Under the pieces are notes generated by a model. It saw nothing but the letters and a program-made list of their open reading frames with translations. It did not search any database and was not told the DNA's origin. Shown in pieces: positions 1-21,021 of a DNA stretch of 60,882 nucleotides. This DNA is from an uncultured Caldilinea sp. (GTDB taxonomy: Bacteria; Chloroflexota; Anaerolineae; Caldilineales; Caldilineaceae). Where the stretch lies: positions 1 to 60,882 of the forward strand of contig NZ_CAKZMJ010000097.1 in assembly GCF_937128415.1 (NCBI RefSeq). The letters are read 5' to 3'. A program made the position numbers and the translations under genes. How positions within the stretch are numbered: position 1 is the first letter of the stretch; every line of letters starts with the position of its first letter.

Positions 1-2746
<2,746 letters not shown>

Positions 2747-3343
2747 CTACGCAATCTCCAGCGGATCGATCTCGACGATGGCGCCATCGGGGCGCGTGAT
2801 GACTGCCCGATAGGGGCCGGGCGCGACCCGCTCCAAATGGAAGCGATCTTCAAATTCCACCGCATGGAGGACGGCGCCGCCGGGGTCGATCAACTCGAGC
2901 AACGTCGGGCTGGATTCCATCGGCTCGCTGAGCACTTCGCCTTCCACGCGGCGCAGCCGGCCTGTGCGCTCCACCATCAGTTCGATCTCGATGTCTCCGG
3001 CCCAATAGACTTGACGATAGCTGTTTTGCTCAAATCCGCGCATGCCCTGGAGCGTTGGCTGGAGGCGACTGTCCCAGGTCAGCGCTGCGCGGATTCGCTC
3101 GAGGACGCGCTGCAGCGGGGATGGTTGCGCCTGCACGTGTTTGAACAGCGCCCGATAGGCGTCGAGGGCCGCCGAATCGGGCGCGCTGCGCCGGGCGATT
3201 TCTAGCTCGCTCGCCAGACCCCGCAAGGTAGCCAGCTCTTGCCGACAGTGTGCACAGGCGGCTAGATGTTGAACTGCCTCAGGAGATGTTGCGCCATCGA
3301 ACGCCAGGGCGTACAGATCGTCTAGGGCAATATGTTCACTCAT
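2747..3343 (-). CDS. Zinc-finger (ZAS-like) putative anti-sigma factor
   Basis: A 198-residue protein. The N-terminus has His4 and the H-x3-C-x2-C motif (His26, Cys30, Cys33) of zinc-binding anti-sigma domains, then a helical linker and a beta-rich C-terminal half (from about residue 120). No membrane segment is visible, so it should be cytoplasmic. I chose ATG 3343 because AAGGA lies 9 nt upstream; an in-frame start at 3421 would add 26 poorly coding residues. It sits between an ECF sigma gene (182 bp upstream) and the CHAT gene (0 bp downstream). An anti-sigma role is likely but not proven; a zinc-binding accessory protein is the alternative. Confidence 0.8.
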   Translation of the reverse strand: MSEHIALDDLYALAFDGATSPEAVQHLAACAHCRQELATLRGLASELEIARRSAPDSAALDAYRALFKHVQAQPSPLQRVLERIRAALTWDSRLQPTLQGMRGFEQNSYRQVYWAGDIEIELMVERTGRLRRVEGEVLSEPMESSPTLLELIDPGGAVLHAVEFEDRFHLERVAPGPYRAVITRPDGAIVEIDPLEIA

Positions 3344-3525
3344 GTGCACGCGTCCTTTTGCTTCCTTTTTTGCGTCGATGCATCCTGGGTCTGTTTGCGG
3401 GTTGGCGAAATGTCCATTCAATCGCCTTCCATCTATTTAGTGTTCGTAGGCAATTCGTATGATACATGAAATTTTTGACACAAAGTGTGCAAAGCGATAG
3501 CCTCTAAGCGAGACGTCTTGGAATT

Positions 3526-4155
3526 TCAGAAAGGATGGGTGATCCCTATCCCTTCCAGAAGAGTGCGCAGACGTTGCAGGCAGCGGTTGCGCGTTGGGCC
3601 GATGCTGCCTTTGGGAATATCCAGACGCTTGCTGATCTCGTCATAGTCGGGTTGGCGTTCATCCAGGAAGAGCAAATGAAGGAGTTCCTGACAACGCGTC
3701 GGCAGATGGCGAAGCGCCTGCGCCAGCGCCTCCTGGCGAGACCAGCCGCTCAGCAGCTCCTCTAGCGCGAAACTAGAGACGGAGCTCGGATCGGTCGAGG
3801 CGGGCGGGTCTGCGTCGTCAGGATGCTCGATGGGCTGTTCGCGGCGTCGGCGTTGGAGTGCGCGCCAGGTGAAACGACGCGTGGTGGTCGCCAGCCAGCC
3901 GGAGAGCCGCTCCGGGTCTTCGATCTCGTGCAGGCTTTGCGCCAGCGCCAGAAACACTTCCTGGGCGACGTCATCGACTTCGTCGGCCGTCAGCCCATAA
4001 CGCACCGGCACAGAGCGCACCAGTCTGGCGTAGCGCTCCACAAGCAGCGACCAGGCGTCCATTTCGCCCTGCAGGCAACGATGAATGAGGAAGGTCGTGC
4101 TAGGTTCATCCCGTATGGCGTCCATGGGCATTCCAAAGCTGAAAGGCTGTTTCAC
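3526..4155 (-). CDS. ECF-family RNA polymerase sigma factor
   Basis: A 209-residue sigma-70 family protein of ECF type. Region 2 spans about residues 25-95 (RYARLVRSVPVRYGL, DEVDDVAQEVFLAL, then the RFTWRALQRRRRE stretch). A Pro/Ser-rich linker follows, then region 4 (about 145-205: LPTRCQELLHLLFLDE and the helix-turn-helix YDEISKRLDIPKGSIGPTRNRCLQRL). Region 3 is absent, as expected for ECF factors. The start used is GTG 4155; ATG at 4131 or 4125 is possible, as no clear ribosome site decides. It probably directs RNA polymerase to a stress regulon and is the first gene of a sigma / zinc-finger / CHAT cluster. Confidence 0.92.
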   Translation of the reverse strand: MKQPFSFGMPMDAIRDEPSTTFLIHRCLQGEMDAWSLLVERYARLVRSVPVRYGLTADEVDDVAQEVFLALAQSLHEIEDPERLSGWLATTTRRFTWRALQRRRREQPIEHPDDADPPASTDPSSVSSFALEELLSGWSRQEALAQALRHLPTRCQELLHLLFLDERQPDYDEISKRLDIPKGSIGPTRNRCLQRLRTLLEGIGITHPF

Positions 4156-4463
4156 CGCCGAGACGCAGGATGCGCAGACGCTTATAAAGAGCTCCCGTGT
4201 TCCCAGCGTCTCTAGGGCGAGTTTTTGGAGGGAGTAGAATAGCGATTGTTTCAGCCATCTCTCTTATTGTACTTGAAAAAGACGGCGGCGTTGTCCGCTT
4301 ATTGATCGTCTTTTGCTCTGCGCTTTTTGTTCGGAGGGAAGGCTTGCATCCCATCGAATACGCCTATGTCTGGCGGTCGTTGAATTTACACCGTTTATTT
4401 CGATCCCGAAAAAACAAGAATCTGAGTTTCGTCTCCAACCGGCGCCATGGAAAGGGGAGAGCT
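4156..4463. other. Intergenic gap between divergent sigma and ppx genes
   Basis: About 308 bp without a credible gene. It should hold the promoters for the minus-strand sigma operon and the plus-strand phosphatase. A minus-strand TACAAT box occurs near 4270, but I see no convincing -35 partner. Short open frames here have poor composition and are not called. Confidence 0.5.
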
Positions 4464-5999
<1,536 letters not shown>

Positions 6000-6009
6000 G
6001 AAGCGCCGC

Positions 6010-6792
6010 TCACTTTTCTGCAAGGGCGAACAGCACCCGGTGACGTCGGTCAGGTTGGTCGGCCTGAAGCGGAGTCAATTCGTGGAAAGGGTCGGCCAGG
6101 CGCATCGAAGCGGGCAACAAGGGCGGCAGCGGGGTGAGCGTCCCGTAGCCGAGGCGCTTCAGCGCCCGCGTCAACAGGTTGTCGCTGCGGAAGACGCCGA
6201 CGCCGAGCAGCAGACGGCGCACGCGCGCCCGCGCTGCGCCCCATGGCGAGAGCATGCGATCGACCGGCAATGAGCCGTACAACGCCACGCTTTGAAACCC
6301 GGCCTCCTGCAACAGGCGCGCCAGCTCCGGCGCCGTCGGATAGTGGACGCTGAGCGCGCCCGGCGCAAAAAAAGGCCATTCCGGATTGCTGGTGGAGAGC
6401 AGCAGCCGGCCTCCCGTCGCCAACAGGCGATGACATTCGCTCAGGAACGCGGCGGGCTGCGGCAGGTAGTAGATGGCCTCGAAGGAGACGATCAGGTCGA
6501 AAGCGCCCGCTGCATATGGTAGATGCTGGGCGTCGGCGGCGGCCAGGAGAACCTGCGCTCCCGTCGACTGTTGCGCCAGCGCCAGCGCCGCCGTCGAATA
6601 GTCGCACGCCGCCAGCGAACGGGCGACGCCGCGCAGCAGCCCCAGACCGACGCCGGCGCCGCACGCCACCTCCAGCACGCGACGGCCACCCGCCAGCTCG
6701 GCCGCCAGGCTATAGCGCAGCGCCATGCGGCCGAGCTGTTCACGGTTGAGCAAAGCGCCCGGCGTCTCGGTGATGGAGAGAAAATCCGTCAT
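6010..6792 (-). CDS. Class I SAM-dependent methyltransferase
   Basis: A 260-residue protein with the Rossmann SAM motif VLEVACGAGVGLGLL near residue 40, an acidic turn (ACDYSTAAL), AADAQHLPYAAGAFDLIVSFEAIYYL for motifs II-III, and the LLATGGRLLLST strand. This is the Methyltransf_11 pattern; the substrate cannot be read from the sequence. ATG 6792 overlaps the stop of the upstream methyltransferase by 4 bp (ATGA), indicating coupled translation; the in-frame extension to 6855 lies inside that gene and is not used. Confidence 0.88.
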   Translation of the reverse strand: MTDFLSITETPGALLNREQLGRMALRYSLAAELAGGRRVLEVACGAGVGLGLLRGVARSLAACDYSTAALALAQQSTGAQVLLAAADAQHLPYAAGAFDLIVSFEAIYYLPQPAAFLSECHRLLATGGRLLLSTSNPEWPFFAPGALSVHYPTAPELARLLQEAGFQSVALYGSLPVDRMLSPWGAARARVRRLLLGVGVFRSDNLLTRALKRLGYGTLTPLPPLLPASMRLADPFHELTPLQADQPDRRHRVLFALAEK

Positions 6793-7472
6793 GCGTCGCC
6801 GGTGTGGAATTCGTCGTTTTCGACGCGGCGAAGCCAGAACCAGGCTGAGCGCCAAGGCGGCTGGTCGCCCACCTGCGTCTGACCATATTCGACCCGCTCC
6901 AGGGTGAAGCCTGCAGCGAAGATCGCGCGCATCTGCGCTTCGTCGAGCCAGCGCCGGCGCTCCGGCGTTGCGTCCTCCTCGTTGAGATGGGCGAACCAGA
7001 GGAAGACGGCGCCGGGGCGCAGCAGGCGCACCAACCCTGCATGATAACGGCGCAGTTGCTGCGGCGTGAAGGCATGCGCACAGCCGACGTCGAGCGCGAA
7101 ATCGTAGGGGCCTTCGAGAAAGTCGAGCTGCTCGACCGGCGCCAGGTGAAAATGGATCTTCTCGGCGAGGCCGGCCTGCTGCGCGCGTCGCTGCGCCTCC
7201 TCGATGGCCAGAGGGATGAAGTCAATGGCGTCCACTTCCCAGCCGAGCCTCGCCAGAAACAGCGCCCCGCGGCCAAAGCCGCATCCCAGGTCGAGGGCGC
7301 GACCGACCGGCAAAGTCGGCGCATAGACGAGCACCTCCGGCGGCGGATCGGCGTGATCCCACGGCGCCTGGCCGGACTGATAGCAGCTGAGAATGCGCTC
7401 GTAGTGCTCCCGATCGGCCGGCTCGTAGCCGCAAAGTTTTTCCACAGATGAAATGTGTTCAGCATCGCCCAT
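6789..7472 (-). CDS. Class I SAM-dependent methyltransferase
   Basis: A 227-residue methyltransferase. The SAM-binding motif is ALDLGCGFGRGALFLARLG, followed by VDAIDFIPLAIEEAQRRA and a motif II region PYDFALDVGCAHAF; RLLRPGAVFLWFAHL is the later strand. Start ATG 7472 has GGAGG 9 nt upstream and overlaps the acetyltransferase 3' end by 14 bp; a start at 7514 would overlap further. With its 4-bp-overlapping downstream neighbour it forms a two-methyltransferase pair that probably acts on a small molecule; no substrate is evident. Confidence 0.88.
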   Translation of the reverse strand: MGDAEHISSVEKLCGYEPADREHYERILSCYQSGQAPWDHADPPPEVLVYAPTLPVGRALDLGCGFGRGALFLARLGWEVDAIDFIPLAIEEAQRRAQQAGLAEKIHFHLAPVEQLDFLEGPYDFALDVGCAHAFTPQQLRRYHAGLVRLLRPGAVFLWFAHLNEEDATPERRRWLDEAQMRAIFAAGFTLERVEYGQTQVGDQPPWRSAWFWLRRVENDEFHTGDA

Positions 7473-8127
7473 ACAACATCGCCTCCAATCGCGCTTTAAC
7501 GGTGGGCCACTCATAGTCTAACATGCGGAACCAGGCGGTGTCTCGGCTCCGCCCTTTGACGATCATGTGCTGCTCCTGGACGCCCTCGAAGGTGAAGCCG
7601 ATGCGCAGCGCCGCCCGCCGCGAGCGTTCGTTGCGGCTGTCGCACTTCCATTCGACGCGACGATAGCCGAGCGCAAAGCAATGGCCGAGCATCAGGTAGG
7701 CGCTCTCCAGGTTCGCCTGCGTGCGTTGCACGACCGGGCTGAACCAGATGCCGCCCAGCTCGATGCGCAAATGCATGGGCGCGTTGCTCATCAGGTTGAC
7801 GACGCCGACGGGCTGGTCGCTCGCCTGGTCGATCACGCAGAGCGCCAGGCGGTCGGCGCCGCAGATCAACTCGTCGATGTAGCGCTCGAAGCCGGCGAAG
7901 TCCGCAAACGGGCCGACGAACAGATAGCGCCAGATCAGCTCGTCCGGGTCATAGGCGGGGAAGCTTCGCCCCGCCAGCTCGATGGGTGAGCCGTCGGAAT
8001 GGCGGTGAAGGGCAGGCGCATGCGATCGGGAAAGCGGCTCCAGCCGCACGAAGCGGCCGACGAGCGTCACCGCAGCGGGTTTGAGCGGCAGGTTGTTGCG
8101 CCGTGCCAGCACTTCTTCCGGCAACAT
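7459..8127 (-). CDS. GNAT-family N-acetyltransferase (RimJ/RimL type)
   Basis: A 222-residue GNAT of the ribosomal-protein-acetyltransferase-like group: VTLVGRFVRLEPLSRSHAPAL at the N-terminus, QPVGVVNLMSNAP and IELGGIWFSPVVQRTQANLESAYLML for the core strands, and WKCDSRNERSRRAALRIGF, the acetyl-CoA-proximal C-terminal signature of the family. ATG 8127 has GGAG 8 nt upstream. Acceptor substrate unknown. First of three overlapping genes (acetyltransferase, methyltransferase, methyltransferase). Confidence 0.88.
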   Translation of the reverse strand: MLPEEVLARRNNLPLKPAAVTLVGRFVRLEPLSRSHAPALHRHSDGSPIELAGRSFPAYDPDELIWRYLFVGPFADFAGFERYIDELICGADRLALCVIDQASDQPVGVVNLMSNAPMHLRIELGGIWFSPVVQRTQANLESAYLMLGHCFALGYRRVEWKCDSRNERSRRAALRIGFTFEGVQEQHMIVKGRSRDTAWFRMLDYEWPTVKARLEAMLYGRC

Positions 8128-8200
8128 CGGGAAACTCCATGAAAATTCATAAATTCTTCTAAAATTTGTGGGCGTCCAAACCCTGTGACCTGTTAAGAAT

Positions 8201-8300
8201 GTGCGGCTGGGGGCCGCACCGGCGTCGTAAAAGGCGCTTACGTAGATCATCGTCTCGGGCGTGGCATGGCTGTAAACTGCGGCTGAGAGCCGCAGCTACG
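8201..8300. repeat. Copy of the GTGCGGC-hairpin intergenic repeat
   Basis: The 205-bp gap between the dehydratase and acetyltransferase genes holds two hairpins: GTGCGGC-TGGGG-GCCGCAC at 8201-8219 and CTGCGGC-TGAGA-GCCGCAG at 8277-8295, the latter followed by CTACGAG. The same order of a left GTGCGGC hairpin, a spacer and a right hairpin ending in CTACGAG recurs near 13.6, 24.1 and 60.7 kb, so this is a diverged member of one family. Confidence 0.7.
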
Positions 8301-8332
8301 AGAATCGCCGGAGTGTCCGCAAGGACGTTCGC

Positions 8333-9292
8333 TCATAAGATCGTTTTCAGGACGTCGAGGTCGATGTTGGCGCCGCAGAGCACGATGGCGACGTTCCGTC
8401 CCCGCCCGCGCTGCGCATCTTTCAGGTAGGCGGCGACGGCGACGCCGGCTGCGCCTTCGACCATCAGATGATGCGTTCTGGCGATCAGGCGCACGGCGTC
8501 TGCGATTTCAGCCTCCGTCACCAGCATCCAGTCGTCGACCAGCCGCTGGCAGAGCGCGAAGGTGATGGCGTCTTCCTCAATGCCGCCGGCGCTGCCGTCC
8601 GACAAAGTCGGCAGCGACTCCATCTGCACGATGCGGCCGGCGCGCACCGATTCGTACATCACCGGCGAGTGGGCGGGCAGACAGCCGACGATGCGCACCG
8701 ATCTTCCTGCGTCCAGGGCTTTGATGTAACCTGCGATCCCGCCGATCAACCCGCCGCCGCCCACGGTGACGTAGAGGGTCTCCACGTCGGGAAGCTCCTC
8801 GAGCACTTCAAGCCCGATCGTGCCTTGGCCCGCCACGATCTCCCAGTCATTGTACGGTGAAATATAGGCTCGTCCGCTTTGGGCGGCGAAGGTGCGGGCT
8901 TGTTGCTCGGCTTCGACGCTGTCCATGCCCCAGCGTCGCACCTCCGCGCCGTAGCGTTGAATGGCTTCGACTTTCGTCGCCGCTGCGCACTCCGGGACGA
9001 AGACGACGCCTTTCGCTTCCAATCGCCGCAGCGCATAGGCGACGGCTGCGCCATGGTTGCCGGAGGAGGCGGCCACTACGCCGCGCGCCAACGTTTCCGG
9101 CGAAAGGCTCAGCAGCTTGTTGGTCGCCCCGCGCAGTTTGAAAGAGCCGGTGTATTGCAGATTCTCCAGCTTAAGAAAAACCCGATCGCCGCCCATCTCG
9201 CTGAGCGCAATCGATTCATCAAGCGGGGTCCGCCGCACATAGGGGCGGATGCGCCGCTCCGCTTCAAGGATGGCTTGTTTCAGCGCAACCAT
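8333..9292 (-). CDS. PLP-dependent threonine/serine dehydratase family enzyme
   Basis: A 319-residue fold-type II PLP enzyme. The Schiff-base lysine is Lys52 in SFKLRGA; SSGNHGAAVA binds substrate and the GGGGLIGG loop binds the PLP phosphate. The C-terminus ends in the catalytic domain with no ACT regulatory domain, so this is the short catabolic type (threonine/serine deaminase, or the related hydroxyaspartate ammonia-lyase or serine racemase), not biosynthetic IlvA. It lies 13 bp downstream of the HlyC/CorC gene in a run of minus-strand genes. Confidence 0.88.
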   Translation of the reverse strand: MVALKQAILEAERRIRPYVRRTPLDESIALSEMGGDRVFLKLENLQYTGSFKLRGATNKLLSLSPETLARGVVAASSGNHGAAVAYALRRLEAKGVVFVPECAAATKVEAIQRYGAEVRRWGMDSVEAEQQARTFAAQSGRAYISPYNDWEIVAGQGTIGLEVLEELPDVETLYVTVGGGGLIGGIAGYIKALDAGRSVRIVGCLPAHSPVMYESVRAGRIVQMESLPTLSDGSAGGIEEDAITFALCQRLVDDWMLVTEAEIADAVRLIARTHHLMVEGAAGVAVAAYLKDAQRGRGRNVAIVLCGANIDLDVLKTIL

Positions 9293-9305
9293 CGCCTCTT
9301 CTCTC

Positions 9306-10610
<1,305 letters not shown>

Positions 10611-10634
10611 ACGCGCCTGTCCACCGCTTTGCGA

Positions 10635-12704
<2,070 letters not shown>

Positions 12705-12729
12705 TCCATCCTCCTGAAAAAGATCTCTT

Positions 12730-13335
12730 TCAAAAAATTGGCGGGGTGATGGCGGACAGAAAGATCGTCTCTTCCTCGACGGCGCTGATCTCACGCAGCA
12801 GCCGACCATGAATGTAGATGCTGTCGCCTTCGCTCAGCACGTACTCCTGCTCGTTGAGCACCACGCGCACCTTCCCCTTGAGCACGAAAAGGCATTCCTC
12901 CGTCTCCAATGGAGGCGGCCGCGCAATGTTGCCCGCCGAAGGCTTCACGTGCGTGATGAAGACCTCTAGCCGATTGCGCAGGTTGGGCACAAGCAGCTCA
13001 CTGGTGACGTCGCCTGGAGGGAAGGTGATCTTGATGCGCTGATCGGCGCGCACGACCGGGTTCTGCAGCGTCGGCGGCGCCGGCTCGGCCTCCTGCGAAA
13101 AATAGAAGGGCGGAACGCCCAACGCCTCGGCGATGTGGCGCAACGACTCCAGCGAGGGATTGCTCATGTCGCGCTCGACCAGGCTCAGAAAGCTGGCGGT
13201 CAACCCGGTGCGCTGCGCCAGCTCCTCCAGGCTTAATCCCAGCTCCCTACGTCGCGCCCGAATGCGGCTCCCAAAGGAGTCGGGCTGTTCACCGTTGCCT
13301 GGAGCCAAATGGTTGATTTGTTCTCTCGTGGGCAT
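12730..13335 (-). CDS. XRE-family transcriptional regulator with C-terminal cupin domain
   Basis: A 201-residue regulator. The N-terminal helix-turn-helix (about 20-75) reads RIRARRRELGLSLEELAQRTGLTASFLSLVERDMSNPSLESLRHIAEAL; the C-terminal cupin (about 115-195) has HVKPSAG, ETEECLFVLKGKVRVVLNEQEYVLSEGDSIYIHG. Such XRE-cupin (PuuR/SutR-like) proteins usually sense a small ligand in the cupin barrel and control a neighbouring catabolic operon. The gene is divergent from the molybdenum-hydroxylase operon. ATG 13335 is only 6 nt from a good -10 box, so the mRNA should be nearly leaderless. Confidence 0.93.
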   Translation of the reverse strand: MPTREQINHLAPGNGEQPDSFGSRIRARRRELGLSLEELAQRTGLTASFLSLVERDMSNPSLESLRHIAEALGVPPFYFSQEAEPAPPTLQNPVVRADQRIKITFPPGDVTSELLVPNLRNRLEVFITHVKPSAGNIARPPPLETEECLFVLKGKVRVVLNEQEYVLSEGDSIYIHGRLLREISAVEEETIFLSAITPPIF

Positions 13336-13341
13336 ATTCAG

Positions 13342-13370
13342 AGTGTACAATGCGCACTTTGAGAAGTCAA
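13342..13370 (-). promoter_or_regulatory. Sigma-70 promoter of the XRE-cupin gene
   Basis: On the minus strand TTGACT (13370-13365) and TACACT (13347-13342) are spaced by 17 nt. The ATG of the regulator follows only 6 nt after the -10 box, so transcription would start at or next to the start codon. Confidence 0.8.
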
Positions 13371-13386
13371 GAGGATTTGAGCCCTA

Positions 13387-13401
13387 CTTAAAATTTTTAA
13401 G
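13387..13401. promoter_or_regulatory. AT-rich palindrome, candidate XRE-cupin operator
   Basis: CTTAAAA-T-TTTTAAG is a perfect 7-bp inverted repeat with one central base, placed between two back-to-back -35 boxes (13370 and 13408). Its position and AT content in a GC-rich genome fit an autoregulatory operator acting on both promoters. Confidence 0.6.
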
Positions 13402-13407
13402 CGGCGC

Positions 13408-13436
13408 TTGACAGCAGGTCTCGAATATGCTACTTT
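13408..13436 (+). promoter_or_regulatory. Sigma-70 promoter of the molybdenum-hydroxylase operon
   Basis: TTGACA (13408-13413) and TACTTT (13431-13436) are spaced by 17 nt on the plus strand, facing away from the regulator promoter. The predicted leader to the first gene at 13813 is about 370 nt and contains a repeat element. Confidence 0.72.
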
Positions 13437-13530
13437 AATAGCGTCCCGGTAAACGTTTCGACAAACAGGGGTTACATGGTTGCGAGTTTTCTCGTGGCTG
13501 TGGAATACGACCTTTCAGAAAGCTTCAATT

Positions 13531-13641
13531 TGTAGATGCGGCATCCGGCCGCACGTTTTAATGATGATAGTAGGTGCGGCTCCCAGCCGCACGTTCGCAA
13601 CGGGCCGCAGGTCTTGGGGGAATGCGAGGTTGCATTCTACG
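13531..13641. repeat. Intergenic repeat copy in the operon leader
   Basis: Contains TGCGGC-ATCC-GGCCGCA (13537-13553) and GTGCGGC-TCCCA-GCCGCAC (13574-13592), then CGGGCCGCAGGTCTTGGGGG and an end reading TTGCATTCTACGAG. The layout matches the copies near 24.1 and 60.7 kb. It lies between the operon promoter and its first gene, so it would be transcribed as leader RNA; the rest of 13437-13812 shows nothing else I can name. Confidence 0.75.
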
Positions 13642-13812
13642 AGAAGGTTTCACCAAACTGCGCAACATCTATAAGGTAAAATAGGTTGGAGCAAACGTTT
13701 CCCGTAAGTCAACGTGGACAGAGGAAGAGCTCCTCGTGTTCAACGACAGCGCTTCCGGGCATTGTTCTGCATCGATGCCCCAATTCTCCAACCTATCAGA
13801 AAGGGAGGTCCT

Positions 13813-17561
<3,749 letters not shown>

Positions 17562-17622
17562 TTTCTCTCCTCTTCACCTGAAAGGGGGAGATTGGACATG
17601 ATCGAGATGGGGAGTGCACCTT

Positions 17623-18594
<972 letters not shown>

Positions 18595-18619
18595 CCAGTG
18601 TAATCATGAGGCGGTGTCT

Positions 18620-19609
<990 letters not shown>

Positions 19610-19610
19610 A

Positions 19611-19696
19611 GCGTGTTGCGTGGTGCGTGTTCCATGGCTCGTGTTGCGTATTGCGTGATGCGTATTGCGTGAATTGTCACGAAACACGCAACACGC
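19611..19696. repeat. GCGTGTTGCGTG low-complexity inverted repeat
   Basis: The 118-bp gap between the E1 beta and lipoyl genes is mostly tandem variants of GCGTnTTGCGTG. The ends are an exact 12-bp inverted repeat, GCGTGTTGCGTG (19611-19622) and CACGCAACACGC (19685-19696), so the transcript could fold into one long hairpin in mid-operon. Confidence 0.75.
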
Positions 19697-19727
19697 CTAA
19701 AACTGATTCAACAAGGAACCGAGAAGC

Positions 19728-20000
19728 ATGGCCGTCGAAGTGATTCTTCCCAAATGGGGATTGACGATGGAGGAAGGCACGGTCTCCGAGTGGCGCAAGC
19801 AGGAAGGGGACGCCGTTGCGGCGGACGAAATCATCGCCGACGTGGAGACCGACAAGATCACCAACGAGCTTCCTGCGCCGGCGTCAGGCATCCTGGCCAG
19901 AATTCTGGTGCAGGCTGGCGAGACGGTCGAAGTGGGCAGGGTGTTGGCCCTGATCGCAGAGAGCGAAGAGGAAGCGGCGCGCATTCGGAGTGAGGGGTAA
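19728..20000 (+). CDS. Stand-alone biotin/lipoyl attachment domain protein
   Basis: A 90-residue protein that is a single lipoyl domain: VEVILPKWGLTMEEGTVSEWRKQEGDAV, then the attachment turn VETDKITNE with lipoyl Lys43, then VLALIAESEEEAA. In most organisms this domain is fused to the N-terminus of E2; here it is a separate polypeptide, acting as a free swinging arm between E1, E2 and a dihydrolipoamide dehydrogenase encoded elsewhere. The lysine would need lipoylation by LipB/LipA or LplA. It lies 87 bp upstream of the E2 catalytic gene. Confidence 0.93.
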   Translation: MAVEVILPKWGLTMEEGTVSEWRKQEGDAVAADEIIADVETDKITNELPAPASGILARILVQAGETVEVGRVLALIAESEEEAARIRSEG

Positions 20001-20087
20001 GGGTGCAGGAGAGCGGGAGAATGAGGCGTCGTCCAACGTCCATGCAGCCTTCCATCTCCACGCTATTGGTGTACGGAGTACACGCAT

Positions 20088-20795
20088 ATGACGAACGACA
20101 TTCACCGGGGAATTCCCGTTAGACAGCGAACGCCTCTCACCCGCGTGCGGCGGATGATGGTGCAGAGCATGGAGGAGTCGGTGCGCCGCGCTGCGCTCAG
20201 CCAGGTGACGCGGGAAATGGACCTTTCCGCCGTCCAGGCGGCGCGGGCGGCGGCCGGCGATCGGCGCCGCTCGGTCAACACCTACATCATGGCGGCCGTG
20301 GCGCGTGCGCTGCCGAGTCATCCTTTGCTCAACGCCGAGCTGGTGGAGAACGCCGTCGTCACCTTCGAGGCCGTTAACCTCGGCATGGCCGTGGCCACGC
20401 CCGACGGCCTGGTGGTGACGGTGATCCGCGACGCCGATCAGAAGTCGCTCGATGAGCTGGAGGCCGCCGCCAACGACCTGGCGACGCGCGCTCGCGCCGG
20501 CAAGCTGAAGCTCCCCGACATCGAGGGCGGAACGTTCACCGTCAGCAACCTGGGCATGTACGGCATCGACGGCGGCTTTCCGCTGCCGCGCCCGCCGGAG
20601 GGCGCCATTCTGCTGGTCGGGAGAATGCGCGACCAGCTTGCGGTCGTGAACGGACAGCTCACCCAACGGCCGATGGCGTGGTTCAGCCTTGCCTTCGACC
20701 ATCGCTTCATCGACGGCGCAGCTGCGGCGGCGTTTTTGCAGGACGTGCAGGAGCGGTTGGAGAGCGTCTGCGCAAATGCGTCGGATTTACCGTAG
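20088..20795 (+). CDS. 2-oxo-acid dehydrogenase E2 acyltransferase, catalytic domain only
   Basis: A 235-residue protein equal to the E2 catalytic domain alone. LTRVRRMMVQSMEESVRRAAL opens the fold; the active-site motif FDHRFIDGAAAA has His205 and Asp209; FTVSNLGMYGIDGGFPLPRPPEGAIL is the usual strand pair. Neither a lipoyl domain nor a peripheral-subunit-binding domain is present, so E1/E3 docking must differ from standard E2. It transfers the acyl group from lipoamide to CoA. The TAG stop and the last residues are encoded inside an intergenic repeat that begins at about 20778. Confidence 0.9.
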   Translation: MTNDIHRGIPVRQRTPLTRVRRMMVQSMEESVRRAALSQVTREMDLSAVQAARAAAGDRRRSVNTYIMAAVARALPSHPLLNAELVENAVVTFEAVNLGMAVATPDGLVVTVIRDADQKSLDELEAAANDLATRARAGKLKLPDIEGGTFTVSNLGMYGIDGGFPLPRPPEGAILLVGRMRDQLAVVNGQLTQRPMAWFSLAFDHRFIDGAAAAAFLQDVQERLESVCANASDLP

Positions 20796-20983
20796 CTGCG
20801 GCTCGCAGGCGGTGGGCCCTCGCCCCCTGCCCCCTCTCCCAAGGCTGGGAGAGGGGGAGAGGAAGGCGTCGGATTCATCGTAGCTGCGGCTCGCAGGCGG
20901 TGGGCCCCTCACCCCCTGGCCCCCTCTCCCAAGGCTGGGAGAGGGGGAGGAAGGAGCGCCGTCGCTGCGGCTCGCAGCCGCAG
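20778..20983. repeat. Tandem 88-bp repeat units with CCCTCTCCC hairpins
   Basis: Two units with 88-bp period (20778 and 20866) plus a third partial head at 20960. Each reads GCGTCGGATT-nAn-CGTAGCTGCGGCTC, then a C-rich stretch and the hairpin CCCTCTCCCA-AGGC-TGGGAGAGGG. The third head ends in a perfect TGCGGCTCGCAGCCGCA hairpin. The same modules occur at the right edge of the window. The first unit overlaps the last 18 bp of the E2 gene; the rest fills the gap to the SDR gene. Confidence 0.88.
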
Positions 20984-21021
20984 GCTCTGCTTTACGCAAA
21001 TGAATTGAAGGTCGCTTGATT

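Noticed and set aside
8333..9292. Biosynthetic threonine dehydratase IlvA
   Set aside because: The protein ends after the catalytic domain with no ACT domain, and no branched-chain amino-acid genes are nearby.
20778..20983. CRISPR array
   Set aside because: Only two 88-bp units with hairpins, no short uniform repeats with variable spacers, and no cas genes.
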